A DNA stretch of 64,000 bases from Macrolepiota albuminosa. Taxonomy: Eukaryota; Basidiomycota; Agaricomycetes; Agaricales; Agaricaceae. The DNA lies in assembly GCA_027475525.1 (NCBI GenBank), contig JAMWFC010000052.1:372001-436000 (forward strand), read 5' to 3'. This document shows positions 57,018-64,000 of the stretch, one piece after another (the first letter of the stretch is position 1; each line of letters opens with the position of its first letter). A program made the position numbers and the translations under genes. A model generated the notes under the pieces. It saw only the letters and a program-made list of their open reading frames with translations. It was not told the DNA's origin and made no database searches.

Positions 57018-57188
57018 TCTCCCCCCAACTGAAAAATTGACTGTCCTCAGTCACCAAATAAGGCTACCGTTACCGCTTTTGTGACCAGTGGTCCGTGCGT
57101 TCTTGAGATTTTGTTTATAGTCCTGGCGCATAAGTTTGGACTTCATCTCTCCCCCCCCAATTTACCTGGCGCTCATTTTTTTAATAAA

Positions 57189-59673
57189 ATGTCTTTCCGC
57201 ATTCCAACTCTGCCCCCTGTTCTCTCTCAGGCTGCCCAAGAGGCCGCGTACGCCTACATAGCAAAGGCTAACAATTTCATCCGTCATATTGAAGGCGTTG
57301 GCGCTGAGGCGCCCCAAAAATTAGTCGTTGGCGTGATGAAACTTCTTGAGCGATGGTACGAGGTTCGTGTCCTTGGCGTAGGCTGGGACAGAGAGATTGA
57401 AGTGTGGGAGTGGTGCCGTGCGCGGTACGTTGACAATCTTGGCGCCGAGTGGTTAGCGCCTTTCGCTCGTTTTGTAAGTTCCTTCAGTTCTTGCTGAGTC
57501 GGTAGCTGATCGAGTTGCCAGGCGCCTCCTCCCGTCCCAACGATTGAGGACGAGTTGGAGGACATTCTGTCCGGTGCCTTGCCGATGACGGTAAGCGCGC
57601 CTGCGGCAGAGTGAGTATTCCTAACCCATTCTTTTAACTTAGCTTTGGTCTGATCTGTCCCCCCACAGCAAACAAGAGGTGCTGGCGCCCTTGGCGCGCA
57701 TGCAGGTGGAGGAGGAGATCGCGGCAAGGCAAGAGGAAGTTTCTCAAGACGCCCGCAAGATTATGAGGGGGATAGAGGAGCGAGAGAGGGTGGCAGCGTT
57801 GGCGGCAGAGATGGAGGAAGTTGCCGCGGGGAAGGCGCCTGCCGTTGAGAGGCAGGCGGTAGCAGAGGGATCCGGCAAGGTAGGTCGCGCCGGTAGCACT
57901 TTGAGCCCAGTGCTGCCAGCTAGCAAGTCGGGCTCGCCGAGGAAGCTGGTAGGCGCTTCCAAACGCAAGGTAAGTTCTGAATTTCGCTTGCCGTTGCCGA
58001 CGGTCGCTAACGACATCTACAGAGTCGCAAGGCGGCTCCTCAATACGCGGTGAGTGGTACTTTTGTTTTGAACTGGAATTGCTAAGTTTCTGTAGGCGCC
58101 AACCCAAAGCTCCTTTGACGACAAGGAGCTGAAAGGTTTGCTTTTGCCGTGTCGGGAGGAGGCTGTCCTTGACGAGGGGCAGGAGGCCGGGGTTGTCATG
58201 GAGGAGATGAAGGGGAAAAAGACTGTTTCCCTGGCGACCCGGCAGGCATTCAAGGAGGCGCGGGGAGCGGTAAGTGACTTTTCTGGTTTCTTTAATTTCT
58301 TGCTGACTTCTAGCGCTAGTGCGACAAATGCTGGGCGGACAACGACCCAGAAGGCTGTTGGTTCCCGACCGGGGCCCAGCCTTGCTATCGTTGTGGCGCC
58401 CTCAAGCGCGCCTGCACTATCGATGGGGCCAAAAGTCGCGAGCGTGGCGGCGCGCCAGACGCCCTCGTCGAGAAGACGTTTTCCCGTGCGGTGTTGGTTA
58501 GGAGGGCTAGGGAGTTTGTGGAGGGACAGAGGAAGAAGGTGGCTGCCGGTGGCATGGCAGCAATTGGACGTTGGTTAGGAGGGCTAGGGAGTTTGTGGAG
58601 GGACAGAGGAAGAAGGTGGCTGCCGGTGGCATGGCAGCAATTGGACGGGCCTCCTTGGCGTTGCCGACGCGCCAAGGAGATGGATCAGAATCAGTCGGCA
58701 ACCGAGGCGCCGGTGAGCGCCAAGGGACTTCGGTCCCAGAAAAACGACAAGCCCCTTCCCCAAGCAAGGGGAAGGGCAAAGCAAAACGTCCTCGCGTGGT
58801 CTCGTCGTCGCCTTCCCCCTCGCCAGCGCCAAAGGATACCGAGATGGAGGACCTCGAGAAGGCGTTGGCGGCGAGTCGCCTGCCTCCTCGCGATTCTGAG
58901 GCAGGCCCAAGTGGCCTCTTGTCGCCTATTCATTTGGCGGCGAGGTCCCTTGGCGAGGAGCAGGAGGAGGGAGAGCGGGAAGCGGTTGGCGACACGGCGC
59001 CTCGAGAGGAACGGGAAGAGGCTCCCGTCGATGTCGAGATGGGGGAGGAGGAGAAGGCAGAGGGGGCTGCAACAGGAGGGGATGAGGACGCTGAAGGGGA
59101 GGGGGACGAAACCTTGGCGACGAGGAGGTAGGAGCAGAGGTGGTAGCGGCAGAAGGAGAGGGAGCGGAAAGAGTCGCCAGGGAGGAGCCAGAGTGGCGCT
59201 GGCTACCTCCCTACGGTAATGTCGCTCCATGGGAAGTGTCGGACCCAGAGGATGTTGCCGGGCTGGAGCCAAGACGCCCCGTCATCGCCAGGGTTAATCC
59301 TGCCTGGACCCCTCAGCCGGAGCCGACGGTCACTGGCGACGCTTTCCAGTGGCTGGGACAAGATCTTGTCTACCCGGTCGTGGCGCTCAACCCTCGCGAG
59401 ATGCTGGAACGGTATTCCAGGAGGGCGGCAACGATGGAGGCTTCAATGGAGCGGGAACGAGAACGCGTTCGAGGTCAGCTAATGGCGTTGCAATTGCGCT
59501 ATTCCAACCTGGGTCGTAGCCTTCGCGTGCTTCGCGATTACCAGGGGGATTGCCAAGCAGCCATGGATTGGCAAGCGGCCAACAACATTCTTCCTGGCGA
59601 CCTTCTCCCCCTTCGCGACTCCTCCTTGCCGGTATCGGACGATTCCCTGCCGCTAGATGACGATAGCGAGTGA
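57189..59673 (+). CDS. Convergent accessory gene of gypsy-2: Zn2Cys6-like cluster and coiled coil
   Basis: Six plus-strand exons (57189-57473, 57522-57610, 57669-57969, 58023-58049, 58096-58269, 58320-59673) with GT-AG introns keep one frame. The start MSFRIPTLPPVLSQAAQEAA lies 170 bp inside the 3' LTR. Exon 3 is a charged helix. Exon 6 opens with CDKCWADNDPEGCWFPTGAQ and ends the cluster with PCYRCGALKRACTIDG. This is C-x2-C-x8-C-x8-C-x2-C-x6-C, close to the fungal Zn2Cys6 DNA-binding cluster. A proline/serine-rich, acidic region follows, then a basic coiled coil (MERERERVRGQLMALQLRYS) and an acidic end. A 77-bp duplication (58493-58646) and a one-base frame break in a G-rich run near 59090-59110 interrupt exon 6. 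The gene is tail-to-tail with pol. A DNA-binding regulator of the element is the best guess. Confidence 0.75.
58493..58646 (+). repeat. 77-bp tandem duplication (probable assembly join)
   Basis: Positions 58493-58569 are repeated exactly at 58570-58646, in the exon that encodes the cysteine cluster protein. The frame is restored when one copy is ignored. Confidence 0.95.
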
Positions 59674-60096
59674 GCGGACCTTAGCGTAGATAGGCCGCTC
59701 CTGTAAATATTTAGTTTTTTTTGTTACCGCTCATATATCGACTTTTCCGCCTCTTTTTGAAGTGAAATGATAAGTCCCACAGTCTAAGTTAGTACCACAA
59801 CACAGAGTCAAGAAAGCAAAGAGAGAGTAAGCGGCAAGTATTCTAGAGTAGGTTTTAGCAAGAGGAGTTGTAGGTGAGGGACTTAGACAAATTTTTGAGA
59901 AAGGGAAACACTCAGTAAATCATCATAGCGAAAAACCCTTGGCGAGAGTTGCGCAGGGCGCTAAGCGCTGGCGACACGCTAGCGCTGCGGCTTGACTATG
60001 TAAGAAATTGTCTGTTGAATATAGTATAGTAAGTATCGGCAAGAAAGATAAGTAAAGTAAGTAATAGAAAATGAGAGCTTATCAATATATTCTTTT
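59674..60096. terminator. Convergent 3' region between accessory gene and pol of gypsy-2
   Basis: About 420 bp separate the two stops. The counterpart in gypsy-1 is 13770-14199. Near pol the two copies are very similar; toward the accessory gene they become clearly more different, with the change around 59800 here and 14070 in gypsy-1. Both transcripts probably end here, but I cannot mark individual polyadenylation signals. Confidence 0.45.
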
Positions 60097-63000
60097 CTAG
60101 TCAATTTCTTCTTCTTCAACTAAAGTTGGCAAGTCATCATCGTCCAATAATTCGGTTTCTTCAAGTTCTCTCAGCTTGGCGGTGTCAATATCTAGCGCTT
60201 CAAGCGGCAAGTCGATTTGTTCTCTGGCGAGATACGGCAATAGGCGAAAAGCGACAACAGGTCGATGTAGTACTGAACCATCTAATTCACAGAGCACGTA
60301 AGCGCCTCCACGGTTACGAGAGATAACTACCAAAGGTCCAAGATAGCGCGGGCGCATTTTCTTATTGTATGAAGTTTCGATTTTGGAGTTGCGCATGAGC
60401 ACTAGCGCTCCTCTCGGGAAGTTGTAATCTTTGATGGTAGCGCTATGCTCGGTTTCGAATCGTAGAGCTGCTTGGCGACGGGCGCTAAAGACTACCTCGT
60501 GGAGTCGCTCTAAATCTTCTTTCCTTCGCTGGAGATCAATAGCTTGTCTGGCGATAAGATCGGTAGTCGCTAAGATGCTGTTGGGTGCTGGCTGAAGGTA
60601 GGTCGCTTCTATGATGTCGGCAGGGAGTAAAGGATGGGTGCCAGTAGCCGCGTAATAGGGAGAACAACCCATGCGCTTACGAATGGTAACTCTTTCCGAC
60701 CAAAATACTGAATAAGTCGCTTCACTCCAACGAGACTCGTCGCCATCGACTGCTTTGAAGAGCGCTTGCCGAACGTCAAAGTGTGGTCTTTCTACCAGGC
60801 CATTGGCGCGCTTGTTGTAGCCAGATACTCGAATGTGGTGAATGTTGTATTTCTTGGCGAGGTATGTTAGCGCTTTGATGATGGGCGCACCATTATCCGT
60901 GACGATTTCTCTTAGCGCTCCCCAACGGCAGATGACGTCTTCAAATAGCCACTTGGCAACCGCGTCGGTATTTTCTCTTTGAAGCATTCGAAATTCAGGC
61001 CAGTGGATTAGCGAGCAACGACCTTGAATGATGTACTTGTAGCGACCTTTTCTCTTTGAAGCATTCGAAATTCAGGCCAGTGGATTAGCGAGCAACGACC
61101 TTGAATGATGTACTTGTAGCGACCCGATTTGGGCATGTGCATGGTGTCGACGTAGATTTTGCTGAAGAGGGGAGCTGGCGTTGCAACGGTTGGCGGTATG
61201 AGCACTTGGCGCGTCTGTTGAATTTGGCAAAGGTGGCAAGTCCTAATGTACCAGGCGATGTCGGCACTAGCGTGTGGCCACCAGAATCGTTCTAGCAGAG
61301 AAGCTCGGGTAGCGTACAGACCTCTATGTCCTAGCTCGTCATGCATAGCGCGCAAGACTCGTAAGCGACCTTCTGGCTTGATGATCAGCTTGTGAGCGCC
61401 ATCTCGATTTCGTCGCCAAAGTCGGTTGTCGGTAAAGAAGAAGCGGGTAGCATAGCGGATAAAGGTAGCGTATTGTTCGTCGGTAAGGTCTGGGGGTCGC
61501 TTAAGGTCTTGTATCCATTGCTCGACTACTAACAGGCGACTGTCTTCCGCCTTTGCCTTGGCAGATCGGGGAACGGCATCGTAGGTCAGGTTTCTGCTGT
61601 CTTCTCTTAGCGACTGGGGTTCCTGTACGACTTTTACTGGCGGCAAGTCTTGTCCAAGGATGCTTGCCGTATAGAAGGTGAGGGGTGCGCTAAAGGTCTC
61701 GGGGCGGTAAGGGACAATGGGATGTAGAAGGATGCTGGTAGGCTGTTGCCGTCGTAATAGGGGAATCGGCTGTTGTATAAGGTGCACGAAACCATGTAAT
61801 CGGTCGATCCAGTCCTCGAAATCGCTATCAGCCTGTGGGTCCACTGCCGGGTCGCCAGGCTGCCGTGGTCGCCTAGAGAGTCCATCTGGGCCGTGGAAAG
61901 AGCTCTTGACGTGTACCAACTCGAAGTGAAACATGAGGATAGCGACTACCCACCGGTTCATGCTAGCGGATGGCTGGATGTCGGGATTCTGCAGCATGCC
62001 TTTGATATACCTAGCGTCGACCTCAACAATAAGGTTCCGCATGCCAATCAAATACATCTTTAGCGATCGGAAGGCTTTGAAGAGTCCATAGAGCTCTAGC
62101 TTAGGCTGGCTGTAGCGAGATTCTCTGTCGTTTAGCGTGATAGACCCAAAGCGGTTGTAGCGTCGCTGTTTCCGATTGTCGCTAAGGCATTGGCACAAGA
62201 AGTAGCCAACGGCAATGTACGAGGTGTCCACCGCCAAGATAACAGGGTCGGCAGAGGTATAGTCGATGGGGACTAGGGGTTTGGCGTCTTGTAGAGCTTT
62301 TACTAAGTCTCGTTGTGCGGTAACCTGGTCTGGCCCAAATTCAAAGGGCTCGTTGGCGCGGGTGAGTCGGTTAAGGGCGTGTGCGCGATGGGCAAAGTTC
62401 TTGACGAATATTCTAAGAACGCCAACAGTACCAAGAAAGGCGCGAACTTCAGATAAGTCGCGGCAAGGACCCCAGCGCTCCAAGAGTGCTAAGCGAGACT
62501 TGTCGGGAACGCGACCGTCGGGAGTGCATACGTGACCGAGTATTTTGAACCTTGGCGCGCAAAGGAGGAGTTTGTGACCGCTAAAAGTCCCTCCGCTATA
62601 CTTCATACGTTGGAGAACTCGGTTGAGCAACTGGAAAAATTCCCATAGCGCTAAGCAAATGTTGGAGTTGTCGGGATGGGTCGCCGGTAAACCGTTTACG
62701 AGTCACCAGTCTGTGGGGCCTTTGATGCCAACGTCATCAATGAAGCTAAGGACATGGTGTGGTATCTCAGGCTGGAGGATGAAAGTAATGTCGTCATGGA
62801 ATATGGGGACTGAGTTTGTCCAGCCCATCGGCAAGGTAACTAGGCGCAAGGCGCCAAACGGAGTTTGAAACGTAGTGAGGTCGCGGGAAGAAGGGTGGAT
62901 TAAGCGTTCATCGTAGCCAACGTAGAGGTCAAGGGTGGCGCCACAAATGCGCCCGGCAAAGGACTCGGCAAAGTGATCAGGGAAAGGCGGTACGCCAGAG

Positions 63001-63923
63001 TGTCGTATGGTAACTCTATTCAGCGGCTCAAGACTGTGAACTATGCGTAGATTGCCGTTCTTTTTGAGAACACAGAACCAACGGGAGCGGTAAGAACTAT
63101 TAGAGGGCTCGTAGACGCCAGCCTGTATCTTGGTCCTAATAATCTGGCAGACCTCGGCTTCAATTCCAGGCGGTAACGGTCGGTTGTGCTCAGTCCACGG
63201 CACGTGAGGAATGGTCGGGATGACGACTGGCGGGAAGAAATCCGTACGTAGGCTGCCGCGTTCTGAGTCCTCCCAAGCAAAGGCTTTATCCTGCTTAGCG
63301 ACGAGATCGGTAAGGACATTCAACTCATCTTTGGTCAAAAATCCTGTGTCGTGCTCCTTGGCGAACTGCTGCTGGCGCTCTGTGGTAAAACGTCCTGTGG
63401 GCTGAAAGGGTGGCGGATTCGGTGACAAGGTTGGCATATCGGTAAGAGGGTCGCCAATGATCTGGCGCTCGATCCTAAAAGTCTCGGGAGAGTGCGTAGC
63501 GACGGGTTTTGTTTTAAGCGCAACTGGCTTATATTTCTTTTTAACTTGAACCCCTTTCCTTTTGGGAGCGTTAGCTTGATTATATATAGAAGTGGAAAGG
63601 GGAACTGTAGCCTGAGGAGCGGCAAGTCCAAGAACGGCAGGAGACGAGGCTCCAGGAAGGGTAGTGAGATACGTATCGGTAGACGCTATATTTTGAAATG
63701 ATTCAGAAGCGGTAAGGTACAAGTAGGCAAGAGAGGAGTCGGTAATGTTTTGATTTTTCTGGGAAAGCTCTGCGTCGGTAGTGGGTAAAGTAGTTAAAAC
63801 ATCTTCGTCAAGAAAAGCAGTAGACAAAACAGTTACAAGACCAGTTGAATGGTCAAATTCCAGCGTTAGCACCACATCTCCGTGATCGTCGCCAATCACC
63901 TCCTCAATGGTCTGTGAAAACAC
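60097..63923 (-). pseudogene. pol: gypsy-2 pol: reverse transcriptase, RNase H, integrase
   Basis: Same order and motifs as gypsy-1 pol: SFIDDVG in the reverse transcriptase (62713-62745), VDTSYIAVGYFLCQ in RNase H, GHRGLY...CHLCQ and VTDNGAP in integrase. Amino-acid differences from gypsy-1 are few. An in-frame TGA at 62703-62705 follows GPTDW; gypsy-1 has CGA at the matching codon (11161-11163), so a C-to-T change made the stop. A 77-bp duplication at 60971-61124 shifts the frame and is probably an assembly join. The gag-protease frame overlaps its start and continues past the window end. Confidence 0.9.
60971..61124 (-). repeat. 77-bp tandem duplication (probable assembly join)
   Basis: Positions 60971-61047 are repeated exactly at 61048-61124. 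It breaks the gypsy-2 integrase frame. Gypsy-1 has a single unit at the matching place (near 12740-12820). Confidence 0.95.
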
Positions 63924-64000
63924 CGGTGGGGAGGCTTGTTGGCGTGTTGGTCGGTAAACTCCGGGGGCTTAGCGCGGGCGCCTTTTTGTTGCCCCCTAGG
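63924..64000 (-). CDS. gag: gypsy-2 gag-protease, C-terminal end (runs off window)
   Basis: The minus strand matches 9860-9935 of gypsy-1, the end of the gag-protease frame. Only the last residues are in the window. Confidence 0.7.

Larger units (their letters stand above)
56062..64000 (-). mobile_element. Ty3-type retrotransposon (gypsy-2), second copy of the gypsy-1 family, nested in gypsy-3
   Basis: The 3' LTR is at 56062-57017; then come a polypurine tract (minus strand TTGGGGGGAGA), a convergent plus-strand accessory gene (57189-59673) and pol on the minus strand (60097-63923). Gag and the 5' LTR lie beyond the window. The left border falls inside gypsy-3 pol. Pol is nearly identical to that of gypsy-1. 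It has one in-frame TGA (62703-62705) and two 77-bp assembly duplications. Confidence 0.9.

Noticed and set aside
1..64000. CRISPR arrays, bacterial operons or ribosome-binding sites
   Set aside because: The window is eukaryotic: genes are spliced and no regularly spaced short repeats occur.

Overview
The window looks like a piece of an Agaricomycete (mushroom-forming basidiomycete) genome. The evidence is short GT-AG introns of about 50 bp, a KDZ-type DNA transposon, DUF6533 membrane-protein genes, and Ty3 and Ty1/copia retrotransposons of fungal type. Single-copy host genes are a minority: a DUF4604 protein (3148-3766), a tandem pair of DUF6533 genes (one broken), a CPSF6-like RNA-binding protein (28515-29761), a DENND6-like DENN protein (30181-32315) and the exosome nuclease DIS3/RRP44 (33380-37257).

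Left part (1-27.7 kb): an AT-rich gene-free stretch is followed by the DUF4604 gene and then the 3' half of a DUF6533 gene. That gene is cut by a 19.8-kb KDZ transposon (5033-24805) with 64-bp inverted ends and an 8-bp target duplication; its 5' half resumes at 24806. The KDZ element carries a transposase fused to a Ulp1-type protease, a small gene on the opposite strand (18193-19091) and a large cargo gene (20382-24428). A Ty3 element (gypsy-1, 6090 to the gap at 14430-14529) is nested inside the transposase gene.

Middle part (28-46 kb): an ordinary host block, then a young copia element (38168-46130) with two 278-bp LTRs and a GCTAC target duplication. Its RNase H region holds a 1.2-kb insert with the start of a coiled-coil gene.

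Right part (46-64 kb): decayed copia gag, then a chromodomain Ty3 element (gypsy-3, from 49335) whose pol is interrupted at 56062 by a second copy of the gypsy-1 family (gypsy-2), which runs off the window. Gypsy-3 has a long extra frame between integrase and 3' LTR.

Three points deserve most attention. (1) The gypsy-1/2 family carries a spliced gene convergent to pol that encodes a Zn2Cys6-like cysteine cluster, while the element is studded with the hexamers TTRSCG/CGSYAA; together these could be a self-recognition (for example anti-silencing) system, which is a hypothesis. (2) Eight tandem duplications of exactly 77 bp break otherwise open frames in four unrelated transposons and are almost certainly assembly joins (k=77), so most frame breaks here are not biological. 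(3) The remaining in-frame stops in the retroelements are all TGA; one is proved to be CGA to TGA by comparison of the two family copies, which points to CpG deamination.
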